A DNA stretch of 64,000 nucleotides from Prochilodus magdalenae (lineage: Eukaryota > Chordata > Actinopteri > Characiformes > Prochilodontidae): contig JAMWET010003878.1 of NCBI GenBank assembly GCA_024036415.1, forward strand, positions 276,001 to 340,000, written 5' to 3'. A program made the position numbers and the translations under genes. The notes beneath the pieces are model-generated. The model was not told the DNA's origin and did no database searches. It saw only the letters and a list, made by a program, of their open reading frames with translations. This document shows positions 11,098-23,900 of the stretch, one piece after another (the stretch's first letter is position 1; the number at the start of each line of letters is the position of its first letter).

Positions 11098-12053
11098 ACT
11101 GATATCTATGATTGTAAATATAAAACAAACCAATAATTACTATCACTTTATCGGCCGGACCTAATATCTTAAAGCAGGGGAAACAAAAAATATTGGGCTA
11201 GGTAAACCCTCTAGCTGTGGAGTCAACACCTGTTATTGAGTAAGTATTGGCAGAAATTGAGATTTGATGCTACAGAAGCGTGTGTTACAGTAGAGGCAGC
11301 GAATTGATTTGTATGTGCTGAGGATTGCCATGAGTCTCACCCCAAGCCACTTGTAAATGTTTATCCAGTGTCAGTGCTCTCCCCATGCTCTTGGTGAAAA
11401 GCTAATCACAGTGATCAGTATTCTTTTAAGGCTTGACCAACCACGGTAATCGGTTCACGCTCGCTCACGCCTAATGGCTCTTAAGTTGCACTGCCCCTGG
11501 ACTTCTAGCACTCCTGCCCACCTCCTCCTCTTCCTGCGCACGGCCTGCTCCGCTCGAAAGCTGATCAATTAAAATGACTTTAGCATTTACGGGCCCATCA
11601 ATAAGCACTCCCCTCTGGCTCAACAGTTCTTGCCTACGCTGTATTGGAGGGCTCAGGGCAGCATGTGTAGAGTCAGTTGTTTCCAGTCAATGAGCTTCAA
11701 CGTCATAAACAAAGCAAATTTGCAGCCAGCAATCGATAGGATGGGAGCAAAATGTTGATTTACACAGCACCTTCTCTCACACCTATAAGATTTTTTTGTA
11801 CTAGGCATCTATGCTTTTATTGACTTAGGGAACACACTTTCAAGTGGTAGTTTAGCCTAAACAGAAGATTATACAGTTTACATCTTAAAAGTGTAGCACA
11901 GCCCGTTTCCCTTCTTACTCAGTTTAATATTAAGAAGTCATTATTGGTTATCGATTCTTGTGATTATCCGATTTTGCCATTTTCGAATTTTGATTTATAG
12001 TAGTAACAATAAGGAAGAAATATTCCAATCAGTTATTGTAATGAAGGTCACAA
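11098..12053. other. intergenic, nothing recognised
   Basis: No credible exon or repeat. Near 11945-11990 the text is AT-rich with TTATCGATT and ATTATCCGATT pieces that faintly recall hAT-type ends, but not enough to call. Confidence 0.55.
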
Positions 12054-12123
12054 ATGATGACTGGCAAATCTGTACAGCCATGAATGCCTCATTTCAGTCT
12101 GTAAGCTGTTTCTAATTAAAAAC
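12054..12123 (+). repeat. left arm of perfect inverted repeat
   Basis: 70 bp, base-for-base reverse complement of 12558-12627. Confidence 0.95.
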
Positions 12124-12557
12124 AAAAAATTACGTCAGCAGACTAAATTAGTAAAATGTGTGACTAATAAGGTCTTGCATCATTACAATTTGTATTTATG
12201 ATAACTATGAATATTAGTACATGTTTTTAGCACTTTGCTGATGCTATAATGAGTAACCTTCTTAGAATCAAGTAGTTGTTAGTTTAAATTGCTAAACTGT
12301 ACCTAACAGTTACATCTGTGAAAAACTAGCTCAAGTAAATTAGCTAACTGTATTACATTAGTTACCTTGGATCATATAGCATTACAGTGGAGAAGCAGAA
12401 TCTATAGCCAGATTTGTAGCAAGCTTTTTTTTTTTTGTTAATGTTGTTATCAGTGTAATCAATAAATATTATGTGCAAATGTGGCATTATAAATACCATT
12501 TTGCCTTATCAATTTGGGGAGATGTAATATAGGAAATGAATAGAACTGACATCAACT

Positions 12558-12627
12558 GTTTTTAATTAGAAACAGCTTACAGACTGAAATGAGGCATTCA
12601 TGGCTGTACAGATTTGCCAGTCATCAT
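12558..12627 (-). repeat. right arm of perfect inverted repeat
   Basis: 70 bp, base-for-base reverse complement of 12054-12123. Confidence 0.95.
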
Positions 12628-13834
12628 GATATGGGTTTATATGGATTCACAGTAATGCTGTAGATGACTTAATAAGCCTTACTAGTCAGATGGGAGCAGT
12701 ATTCTATTAATGGTGCAGGGCAGAATGCGCTAAAAGAGGCTGCCATAAATGGACCGAGGTGCTCCCTAAAGAGAGCCTCACTTGACACGTGTTACTAAAT
12801 CTTTTAGAGATGCCATCTGCCTACTTCTTGTCGCATGGAACATTGACCCTTGCCCATACAGAGGTCATGGAGACCTTGTGTAAACCTGAAGAGCACATTC
12901 AGAGCTGGTACCGAACAGAATGCAGAATCAAGTTTGGAATGTAGACGAGCCTCTTAAAGGACAGTTTTGGCAAATACCCTCATGCTTCTCATGTTGACAT
13001 GTAGTAAATGTACTGAAACACTCTTGGAGTGAATGAGTCTTTTTGAGATCAGTGCCATATTCCTCCTCAGCTGTTTGTAAAGACAGCTCGGATAGATGAA
13101 TGTGTGTAAAAACACATAACCCTTGCAGAAGTGTAATATCATGAGAATTGTGTTCCAATGTAGGCATCATATGCATGGCATTATGCGCAAGTTGCTCTTA
13201 TGAATTTTGTGAAAGCTGATAGAAAGTTTCCATTACGCCTTAAAGGGTAAAAAAAAATAATGGAAAACACGTTTTTGGATCAAAACAGTTTAATGTAGTA
13301 TGTAAACAGTGGCCAGAAAAGCTTTTGTGCCCACATTAAGATTTAATTGACCAGATCTTTTAAAATGCAAACACATGCAACATAGTTAAACTTAGCTTTA
13401 ACATATAACCATGCTTGCAAAATAAAACCACATTGGTAATATAGTATGCAAAGGCCGATGATGGATCTATACCTGAACATTTAGGTGTTTAAAATTAAAA
13501 TTTATAATTTAAAAATGATTGGTTTGGTTTAATGTTTTTATGACCTTTTGCAGGCCGCCAATAGCCCAGTACCAGTACAACTGCTTCAAATCGATTTCTC
13601 ACATTAGCATCTGCTGTGACCCCCTCTATTTATTTCTGGATGAAATTTATTGAATGTTGCTTTTATCTTTTTGTAGTGTAGATGCCAGTGGGAAGATGCT
13701 GATACACAGACTACAAACTAATGCAGTCTGAAGCAAAAAGAAATCAGGTTGAAAAACATTCATACTTTGTGATTAACAAGGTCTTGAAGATTCAGTCAGT
13801 TTCAAAGCAGTGCACAGGCCGAATCTTTAACAAT

Positions 13835-13836
<2 letters not shown>
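12628..13836. other. intergenic, nothing recognised
   Basis: Unique-looking sequence. Overlapping minus-strand open frames at 12928-13176 have no known family. Confidence 0.55.

Positions 13837-13871
<35 letters not shown>
13837..13871 (+). repeat. (TG)n microsatellite
   Basis: About 17 uninterrupted TG units. Confidence 0.97.
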
Positions 13872-13873
<2 letters not shown>

Positions 13874-16800
13874 CTGTACTTTCTTCAGCATGCCTGTGGC
13901 AGAGGGCAAGTAGGTTAGGCACCTCAGGGTCTAGGGCACTACTCAGGCAGTGAGTGCAAACAAATATGTGAGGTCATTCCACATGGACTCCTGCTGTAAA
14001 TTGAGGGCATTGCTGTAGGCTGTTGACATGATGCCAGTAACCTATTGGAATTTCCAAGTGTTGAACACCCATTATTAGTCAAGGAGCAGCTATACATGAA
14101 CAGTTACAGTGCACTTCGATTTGAACAGGTCTGCAGTTTTGTGGTCTAGCAGAGTATGCTGCATGTGTGTACCAGTGCGCTTCTTCTTTGTGTGCGATGC
14201 TGAGGTTTTGTCCATGATTAAAAGCAGCCAGTGGAAGCAAAGCTGTGGAGATAGTGGTGGGTAGAAACACTCGCCCTGGAGCTTGGGGTCATGACTTTGA
14301 CATACCAAGCCTTCCATCCTTACCAATGACTGACAGAGGTGGAAGCTAGCTTTATGCCCTTTCGCATGGGAATCACAGCTTGCAGCAATTTGAAAACAAA
14401 ACCGTCTGTGAGAATTTTGTGGGAAAATTAATTGCGTGGGCTTTTTTTCTTTCCCACTCTGTTGCTCTTAAGAGCTCCATGGTCCAAAGTTTGTTGATTC
14501 AAATAACATTTTTGGTCAGAATAAAAGGCACAGCTGTGTTTTCTGTACTCCCAGCAAGGTCACTAACTGTGCATTAGCTAAAAATACCCATATCTGATAT
14601 GCACCCCTAACACAGACGGTAATAGTGTTTACTGACTGATTTCCTGACAGGATTGACGTGATGCAAATGTCATTTTCCAAAACATATGCTGGAAATGTCC
14701 CATTAATTCAATAATAGCCCACAAAACAAAAATCCATGCTTGAGTAACTGCGAGAAAAGGAAATCCCAAATTTGTAATGCTTCTGTTCTGTTCACCACAG
14801 CTTGTTGCTCTACTTTGCACGATAAGCTATTCAGTTAGCTGGCTAGTGCTCAAACGTGTGCCAGTCGTTATTAATGAATAGCTGTTAAACTATGAAGCTA
14901 GTGCTGCCTGAAAAACGTTCTGCAAGGGTGAGTGGAGGGTTTTCTTGAACGTCTTCATGGATTCTTCTGTATAACTTTAGTGAGCTTATAGACTGGGTGT
15001 CCCCACAGTGTTTTTCCTGTCTGTCCCATGGGTGTATTTTCCAGCAGTAATGAGGCCTCCAGGACCGACGAGCTTCTCTTTTAAAATGGGCAGTAATGAG
15101 ATAGAGCTGGCAAAGGGAAAAGGGATTTACACTCCTCAGTGAGACGGGAAGGTCATAGCGAGGAGTTATATTTTATTGGGGGGGGGATTTTTTTCCTATT
15201 TTCAGCGGCAAACAAAAAATCTGAAAGGAAGACACTACAAAGACACTGCACAGCACGGGAAGTGAGAGGCATTGGTGCTAAACACCTCACAGACAAGGGT
15301 TTGACAGACATGAAGACTGACTTCACATTAATGACAGTTTGGAAATGATGTTTTTTTTCTAAACCTCAATGATTTCATTAAAAAAAAGAAAAAAAAAACT
15401 TTGGAAAGGTGTGCCTTTGACTCCAGCTTAATCGCATGTGTGTTTGACATTTCAAAGATGTTTTTAACTCGAGTAATCAGAGCTCTGGGCAAAAGTTTCA
15501 AAATGGTGTCACTTCAGTCAAGCACTGCGAAGTAGTTCATTCAAATGCCATGCATTTTTGTGTGCACAGCATGAGTCGCTCAAGGTCAAAATGAAGATTC
15601 ACTTTAGGATTGGCAATTTTCAGTGTTGATTGAATCAACTGAATCGGCAGAACCTAGATTTACCTCTTTTGTAGCAACAGTCTTTCCACAAAGTCATTTT
15701 GAATATCTTTCCCTATTCCTGCAACTGCATTTGCAGGCTTTGCAGTGCATGGAAATCCTTTATTTTTTTTTTTTGTGCAATTTTAATGGACTTTTCCATC
15801 TTTGTCCAACATTTAAATGCTTTACAACCTTTTGCATATTGCGTAGTTTAGGAAAAACACACTACACTTAAGCCATTAACGATAAGTTTTAATACAAATC
15901 AGTCTTTCACTTGGCCCTGGATAAACCACGGAATGGAGGACCTGTTTTAGTACCTGTCACCTCTTTACCAGCAGCACGGTGCCATACTCTCAACATGTCT
16001 CTCCTGCAGCAATAGCAGTCTCCTGGCTCTCAACCCTGCCACATTCAGCCATAATTGCCCCTGACAAGAGGGCAAATCATCAGCGCGGCAGCCCTGATAA
16101 GCATTACAGCCAGATGACAGCACACAGAAGTGTATTAGCAACACTGTGACATATCGCATTACCACTGTGAATGTAATAAAGCTGATCACTGAACACTGAA
16201 CATGGTGGCTTGAAGACAAGCTATTTTCTTCCCACTCCTGTGGGGCTATTATGGGCCATTTGCTGACGCTGATAAGTTGTTCTCCAACCCCCAACCTGTC
16301 CCCTTCCTTCCCTGTCCTTTTCTCCTGTTGTCACCTTCAAGTACAGATGCAGACGTTTGTATAGTCACTGATTAATTGTATGGATGCCAACCAGAGTTGG
16401 AGATGATGATGATTTCAGAGGTTGGTTAGATTAATCTTCAGTGGAAGTATAAAGCTGTAGTTAGAGTCTCTCTCTGAGTGCTATTTGAAAAGCCCAAAAA
16501 CATCTACATCTAAATTGCAAAATGATTTAATTGAAATATGCCTCGACCATATAACAGTGATGTTAATAAATTGGGCTGAATTTGGTTTTCCAGTCCAAAT
16601 GTTACACATTTAATGTTGACCTTTAGCTGCTAGATGCTGGCATTTTAGCAGCTCTAGCTCTAATAGCAATAAGTAATTTCTCACAATGACTTGAAGTTGA
16701 ATCTCTGAGTACTTTTTGAATACACCACAAAATAAAAACAGAAAATTGGCAAAAAGTCCACTCATAAAACCTCTGCAGCAACAGCAAGATATTCTCTGCT

Positions 16801-19639
16801 TCCTTTCTCCAATCTTTTGCAAATCCAAGTGTTGGACATATCTAAAGGGTCCATATGCTGTGATCAAGGCCGAATGACAGGGAACAAGAACCAACCAGTA
16901 CATATGTGTCAGTATCATTTTTTGTATGATGGAATATCAGCTTTATCAGTTTTATCTGGCTGGTGCTAGAAATGATCCTGTATGTGAACTTGTGATATCT
17001 ACCTTTTTGTCCAATAATCAAGTCCTCAGGTAACAAAATTAAATCATGCACACTTTTGTGGAAATCTGTATTTATTTTTTAATAATTGTTTGTAACCCAA
17101 AAGCATCTTTTAGAATTCTATGCAGTATTTAGTTATAGGGACAGATGTTTAACAGGCCATTTTCTTTAATTGTTCAACACTTGTGCTGAGTCCAGAGCTA
17201 AGAGTAACCAGAGAGCTGAGATTCTGGCACAGGTCTTGAACCCTGATAACTTGTACATGTTTGATAGCTGTTGCATTATAAATTATTTCCACTGGCCGCT
17301 GGGCCTTGAGGGATCATATTCTGTCAGCTCTGGTTCCTGGTAACATCGTTTAATGGCATTAACAAATTTGCTGCTCTAGTGTTTCACTTTTATCTGGGAA
17401 ATCTTAAACGCCTCTATGGTGAATACTTGGTTATGATATTATCACGACTGCGCCGATTGTGCTCTGGGTGTATCGGATGGCTATTAACTGTGGGGCCGCA
17501 GTGGTAATAACCCAGCTCATAAAGCGCTGTGACGCTGGCTAACAGCCTCACTGCATTTCCTGTGGTAACTGAGAGAGGTCGGCTAGAGAGGCAGAAGGAA
17601 CAGTTTTAATGGTGGCAGACATAACCTTTTACAATTTTGTTTCGTTTCTTCCTTCGTGGCTCTATGGGGCTCTGTTAAACCTCTCATTAACCTCCTTTTT
17701 AACTTCCCCTGCCACATTTGATACCACATTTCAGCCTAACATCAATGGTGTCACGCCTAATGAGGCCAACTGTAAAGTAGTGTGTCAAAAAATTAGTGTC
17801 TCTCAAGGTTCACACTATTAAACAAGGCTCTCTCGCCTTTTCTGTAATTTTCAATTAGCTGCGTTTTTTGAGATTTGTTTTAGATACTATTCAGGCTGCA
17901 CACTTTGCGTCTTCACATTGCTTTCTTGTCATGCTCATTGAGTTTGCTTAAGGATTTCCACTTGGCTTTTTTTTTGGCTGTGTGATGTAGCTTCATCAAA
18001 AGAGTCATGTGACCTTTTTTGTTTTATTGTCCTGTTTTATTGTGAAAAATAAATAAATAATTCCACAAAAGGATTGTACATCAAAGCTGTTGGAATGATT
18101 CCAGAACCTGAGGGTTTCAGCGATGTAGGCTTACAGTCGACCCAAGAGTGGAATGTGGAATGAACTGATTCTGTCCCACCAGTAGAAGATTGTATATAGG
18201 GTCTGTATAGGATCCACAGCATTGAGAGAAAACATCATCTTCATAGCTGCACATGGTTTTATATAGAATGCACTCTCCTTCCCCAAGTGTACATTCTGAA
18301 ATGTTTTTGCCAAGAGGCATGCGCGGCATGGGAGTTGTTTCTTCTGCAAAGCGAAACAATAAAAGCCTAAACATATACCCTCTTCCTTTTTCTTTAGTTA
18401 GTTTGATGCACAGTAGCTTAATTTTACACTTGGGACTGATTGAAGTCCTCGGGAGTTGAGTTGTGTAATGTTAGCCAAAGACACTTCAAACACGCTTGTG
18501 CCCTTTAATCAGAACACTATACGCATTGTTTAATGGGAAGAGATTTTACTCCACTCTAGCCTGGAAGAAGATGCATCTTTAATTACAAGGAAATGTGTGT
18601 GTATTTTTTAATAGAGATGCTAACTGAATGGATGTAGTTGTTACAACTAGCTGGCATTCATGGTGGTATATTCCCAAGGTCTGAAGTAGAAAAAAAAAAT
18701 GCTGCCACCTGACTGGTGTTTGTGACATTAATGGGAATGTACGTGGAATAACGGGCTGCCAGAAGTGATTCTGAGGGACCATCCAGACATGTCCCGCTTC
18801 TGTGGCCACAGCAGACATGACACATTTTAATTTCAGCAGGAGGAAGTATGGCAAAGCCCATTTCATTCCACACACACAGGGAGAGGGGGGATTTGCCATG
18901 CCTAATGGAGTTCAATGATTGCAGCATGTCAGATAACTAACAACCATAAGGAGAGTGTGCATGTGCTGACTGATGGGACAGAGGAGGGTGTTAAAGAAGG
19001 ACAGAATGGGACGCGTGTTGGTGGAAAAAGGGGGGTGCTCCTCCGGTGGCCCTCTCTTGTCACACAACCCAGCCCAATCCAATGATTTCTTACTGGCTCG
19101 TCAGCGAGATGAAGGGAACCTTGGCAAAAAAAAAATCTAAATACTCCTTAAAACCGGACTTAGGGGACTCACAAACTGTCATCACAGACAGCTATTTATC
19201 GGAGATGACAGTTTGCAAATATCTCAATCTGCAAGAAGGCATGCAGGGTGACACCAAGGAGGGCCGTGAAATTGGAGGAGTCAGTGGCCAACATTTATTT
19301 CATCGGCCGCTTAGCAGTGAGCTCCTGTTAGCTGACAGGCAGAGGTTGTAGGCAGAATGCGTCATCGCTGCCTCCCCTGGACAGTCTAATCCATTCTGCT
19401 TAGAATCCAAATTAAGCCTTCTAATAAAATCCTGAAGACTATAAGAGGGTAAAAAAAGAATTAAAGTTAAGGAGCAGTGGATTTATGTTTATTAGGACAG
19501 GACCATTGGCGTCTACAGGATTATAAAATTAGAGAAGCGGAAGGAAGGCTGAGAAATCCTCTTTCGCTGGGAGTCTAATAAAATTAAGGACTTAATTTAA
19601 ATTTTGCAGCATGTAAAATGTGAAAATACTACTTTTTGT
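13872..19639. other. intergenic, no gene recognised
   Basis: A 5.8-kb block with no credible exon. Homopolymer runs occur at 15350-15402 (T8, then A-rich) and near 15762. The part at 17400-17560 contains several CpGs (CACGACTGCGCCG, GGGGCCGCAG) in an otherwise AT-rich setting, as conserved non-coding elements sometimes do, but this is composition only. The minus-strand frame at 18579-18899 has no known domain. Confidence 0.55.
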
Positions 19640-20775
19640 TTGATTTCTAGTTGAGACTAATATGGTGAGTGAAAAGGTGTTTTCAAAAATGATGAGTTTA
19701 AAAGTAATGAATAAATATAAAGCCATGCAACTCCTATCAACAGACCTGATAGGCCACCAAAGGTACCACAACAGTGCTTATAGAACTTATTTTGAGAAGC
19801 ACATAAAAAAACATCTCCATTCTTGCTTCAGATCTGAAAGAATCTACAGGTGGCTCTGTTTCACTGTGGGAAAACAGTTCAACACTATGGGTCTGAAAGA
19901 ATGTGTAGCTGCCAGAAAGCCATTATTAGGAAATGGGAATAGAACACAAAACATATATATTGTATTTAGACATGAAGGCTTCTTTGTTATTATATTGGAC
20001 GTTCAGGATAGTCGCATTTCACTTAATGTATTGCACACGAACTACAGTCAATATAAGTCATTACTGTGTTTCAACTGAAGAACAGTAAACCAAAACATGA
20101 TGAACATCAAAGTTTTTTGTTTTTATTAACAGGACAGAAAACTCTTAATGCTCATGTAATATGAGCACATCAAAGGCAAACATCTTTGTTTAAGGAAATT
20201 AAATAAGCAGGTGTGAAATCTGCTATGGTTGTTTCACTGTGCAGTGGTGCGCCACAATAAAGGCCCCATGCAGTAACTATTCCTTTCAGTTAGCGATTAG
20301 AAAAGTGTTTCATCGTTTTGCATAGGCAATTTTGTGTAAGCCAAAAAAAATGTTTAATTAAACAAGAATAAAGTGGTGAAATTTGGAATTAATAAAATGG
20401 GTGCCTCATTCAAAGAAAACCTTAATATAAATTAAACTGTAATTTATGTTTTCTTTTAATGTTCAGATTTTAAAAGTTGTTGTGTTAGACACAGTGAGGT
20501 ATATAGATATACAGAAAGAAAAAAATAAAATTAAAATAGCACTGATTTGGCATCGATAGTCGCTATTAGCCCATACCCAGGGTTCAGGTATTGGAACTGT
20601 TGAAAGACAAAAGCTGGAGTAAATTGTTTTAAGCTTTTTTCCTGGTGCTGAAAAGTCAATCATATTTTCTAATGGACATTTTGATCAGAAAATAAAAGAA
20701 TAAAAGTGTAAACTTCAAACTATAGAATAAAACTAATGGAAAAGTGAATAGTCTAAGCTTTTGACTGCCACTATA
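19640..20775 (+). mobile_element. Tc1-like transposon remnant
   Basis: The frame open at 19662-20078 contains VAARKPLLGNGNRTQN. This matches the VAARKPLLxxGNKTKR block at the end of the DNA-binding domain of many fish Tc1 transposases, just before the catalytic core. The text then decays, and the DDE core is not readable. At the right edge AAGCTTTTGACTGCCACTATATA (about 20753-20775) has the form of a fish Tc1 terminal repeat ending at TA. I do not see the matching left terminal repeat, so the left end (19640) is approximate. It is non-functional and from a different Tc1 lineage than the copy at 9250. Confidence 0.65.
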
Positions 20776-20806
20776 TAAGTATCAGTGTTTATACACTCTG
20801 TTTGCA

Positions 20807-20942
20807 GGCGCTGTGACGGTCTGGCAGCCTGTCCCTGGTGTTTCCTGCCTTTCACCCAGTGAGCTCCGGGATAAGCTCCAGTATCCCCCCTACGCAGAAG
20901 GATAAGTGGCTTAGTAGATGAATTAAAGCATGAATGGATGTT
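20807..20942 (+). repeat. fish SINE/LINE 3'-tail repeat
   Basis: GACGGTCTGGCAGCCTGTCC, TGGTGTTTCCTGCCTTTCACCC, GGGATAAGCTCCAGTA and GAAGGATAAGTGGCTTAG, ending GAATGGATG. Same family as 5396-5541 and 46865-47122. It starts some 30 bp after the Tc1-like remnant ends. Confidence 0.75.
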
Positions 20943-23900
20943 TTTGCAGTTGGTAAATTCTTATCTTTGGAGTAATGTACAAGTGCCTTATTTAAACGTG
21001 AAAAACTGAATTAAACATGTAAATGATATACACACATTTATATTGTCTATGTATAGCAAGAGTTAAAATAAAATAGCATTAGCCACGCTCCATTAACTTA
21101 CCTAATAAAAAAACTGGTTGACTGAAATATATTGAATATTGAGTTCTAAAGTGTTATCACAACCTCCATCCTGATTTCATGTTTCTCTGTGCTTATTTTC
21201 ACTGCTCATCTAATGATGCAGCTCCTAGTGATGTCTGCCGTTTGTCCTCATGGTCTACCAGGACTATCTTTGTGTGACAAGGACTGGAAAAAAGAGTGTA
21301 AAAGGAATACAGCACACAGGTGGGCACAGTTTCTCAGCAGCTGTTTATTTTCAAGGGGGTTAGTGCAGCTCCAACACAGACTCGATCCCGTAATTCACTA
21401 CTTGGTAGGAAAGGTCTTGAGGTTCGATGGCAGAGTGAGGGTAATTAAAACCTTTGCCTTATGAATAAAAAATGAACCTAATTGTTCCCAGTGTATAAGC
21501 GAAAAGACTGGTGTTTGATATGACTATGGTAGGTTGTCCATGCATCAGAAGCAACCATGTGCGTTTAAAATGGCAACCACTGCCAAAGCACCAGATCTAA
21601 AATGTATTTTGTTAGTTACTTTTGTTCATAAGGTAATTACGTAAAAAGGATTGACAAAAAGGCATCCACCCCCACTGTGTGACCTAAAAGGGCAGCAGCA
21701 TACACTATTTTCTCATATCCTTCATTCTGGTGTGTATAGTACATGTGTAATATTTCACAAATTAGAGCTAAAAGTATACTTGCATTAAGGTACGGACAAC
21801 ACTTCCTGTTCTTACTTTAAAAGAGTTAATATTTAAACATTTAAATATTAAAAAAATCACTGCAGACATTGAGGCCAGTGCGGGGGCAGCTAAAGCCTTT
21901 GGAAGTGGAAGTGCATGCGGGTGTCAGGGCTCTAATCAAAGCCATGCTGGGTTTCTAGGGTCCTGAAGATCAGACTGAGCAGGAAACTTTGGGTCAGTCA
22001 TCAGGTATGTGCAGCTGAACGGCACAGCTGTACAAACATTATAAAATAAATGTGGATAATATTTTCTAAACGAAGCAAATAATTCAGTTAAATAATGTAG
22101 AAAAGAATGTTGGAAGGAAGGAAAGTCCTAAATGGCCTTCCCTAGATCATTCCCAGCGCTTGGTTTTGTGTTGTTTTGTTAATCGCTGTTGCGTTCAGCC
22201 CCATGCTCACATAGCCCTCCCAAAAACAGATGTAGTAAAATGCACATTAAAATGTAATTATGTTAAGTGCAGGCATGTGTAGAATTAGGAGCCCATTCAT
22301 AGAACCACCGTTGCAATGAACTCTGAGGTCAGGAATGGACTGATATAATAATTATTGTGACTGCTGAAACGGGTCCATTCAGAATAAAAGCTGCGTTTTG
22401 CTGGACAGTCGTTATTGTCCTCGCCGTTTCTAGTGGCATTTAGTCCACCTGGATTCTATTTGAAATGGAGCAGTTGGCTAGTCATAATGACCCCACATAT
22501 GCAAGCATTCAAAGCCTCGAGGTCATGAAGTGTTCATAGATGAAGAGGGCCATCATCAGTGATCATAACTGAAAGTGAAACTGGCCCCAGCGTTTGGAGA
22601 GGGAAACCCAGGCAGAAACACAAACTTCACTTTCAATAGCAGCCGTGGAGGCATAGCATGGAAGCCATGTCAGTAAGTCAGTCAGTCAGTCAAAAGGCAG
22701 CCATCCACAATTATAAATGATGGACTGCACTCTGACCAGGTTGCCTCTAGCCTGTCTTAGCAAACCATTTCATTGTAGTGTTTCACCGTCCTCTTGAATG
22801 TTGCATCATTCATTGTCTGTTGTTTATTTCCAGTGCTATTGGGTGCGATTGGGTGTAAAATTCATGATGTCCAGATATAATAAATTAGCCCAGAATGGCT
22901 TTCATACTTTAAGACTAAAATACGTTTTTGCCTTCTGTAAAGTTAACGTTTTGTAGATCCTAGGTTTTGTATCTGACAGTAGCAATATTGTACATTTCTG
23001 CAATGCTGATTATCTGCCGTCATATGTTGCAATAGCAATTAAAGAGGAACAGTTGTGCTCATTTTCTGTAAAATACCATTGCTCAGATGCAGACATTTAG
23101 ATTGATGTGAAATGATGCATTTCAGACAAACTTACCATGTCAGAGAGTGACCATATTTAGATTTTTTGAAAGCAACATGAAAGAAAAGCCATATTTGGAC
23201 ATTTTATGCAATTTAAAAGAGGACATGTAACTTTTCATTGGTAGCGTTAGGAACCACGGGTCACAGAGTGTGCAAATACAGCCATGTTATTTACCATCCA
23301 GAACCATCAGTTAAACTACGGGATCCAAAAGGTTATCTGTACCCAGTTAATGTAATAATTTTCTATGTGGAAGCCTTTAGAGACGTTAAACTCTACAAAT
23401 GTTTGGTTCCTGTCACCACCACCACTGTGAACGGTTCGAACTGTTCCTGTAGGTTGAGGCATTTCAACCCCCTGTATGAGTTTGTTTATTTCTCAATGAT
23501 TTAATTACCCAGAAATTTTGAAAGATCATTGGAATTTCCAAGTAAGAGATGGTATTTTGTGCGGTCTTAATTGCCAGTTCGGGTTAGGAAAGCATGGAGC
23601 TGAGTTTTGTCATTACGTATTGACTAGAACATTTTTTGGTCTAATTTTTGCCCAGCGCTCGCTATTGTACATTTCTTCTGTGCAGATGGAGTCCTTAGAG
23701 GAGAGGGGTGTAAAAGTAAAAAAAAGAAATAAATAAAAAAAGAAGGCATGCGAGTCTGTTTCCTTTAGTTATATTTTTAATTGCCTCTGACAAATTTGTT
23801 TTGAGACAGGCGTCGAATCCGCCACATTAAAGTGTATTTCCAGCAGATGAGCACGTAAAAGGCGTGTCCTCGGGGAGCTATGCAATGTTCCCCATAATGA

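Larger units (their letters stand above)
12054..12627. mobile_element. 574-bp unit with perfect 70-bp inverted ends
   Basis: Positions 12054-12123 and 12558-12627 are exact reverse complements over 70 bp with no mismatch. They start ATGATGACTGGC and end CTAATTAAAAAC on the left arm. The 434-bp centre is AT-rich and non-coding, with a T10 run near 12426. I see no clear target duplication at the edges (GTCACAA on the left, GATATGG on the right). It could be a young non-autonomous DNA transposon or a local inverted duplication. The zero divergence points to a recent origin or to gene conversion between the arms. Confidence 0.75.

Noticed and set aside
19662..20078. 138-codon open frame as a host gene
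   Set aside because: Contains a Tc1 transposase block (VAARKPLLxxGNRT); it is a transposon relic.
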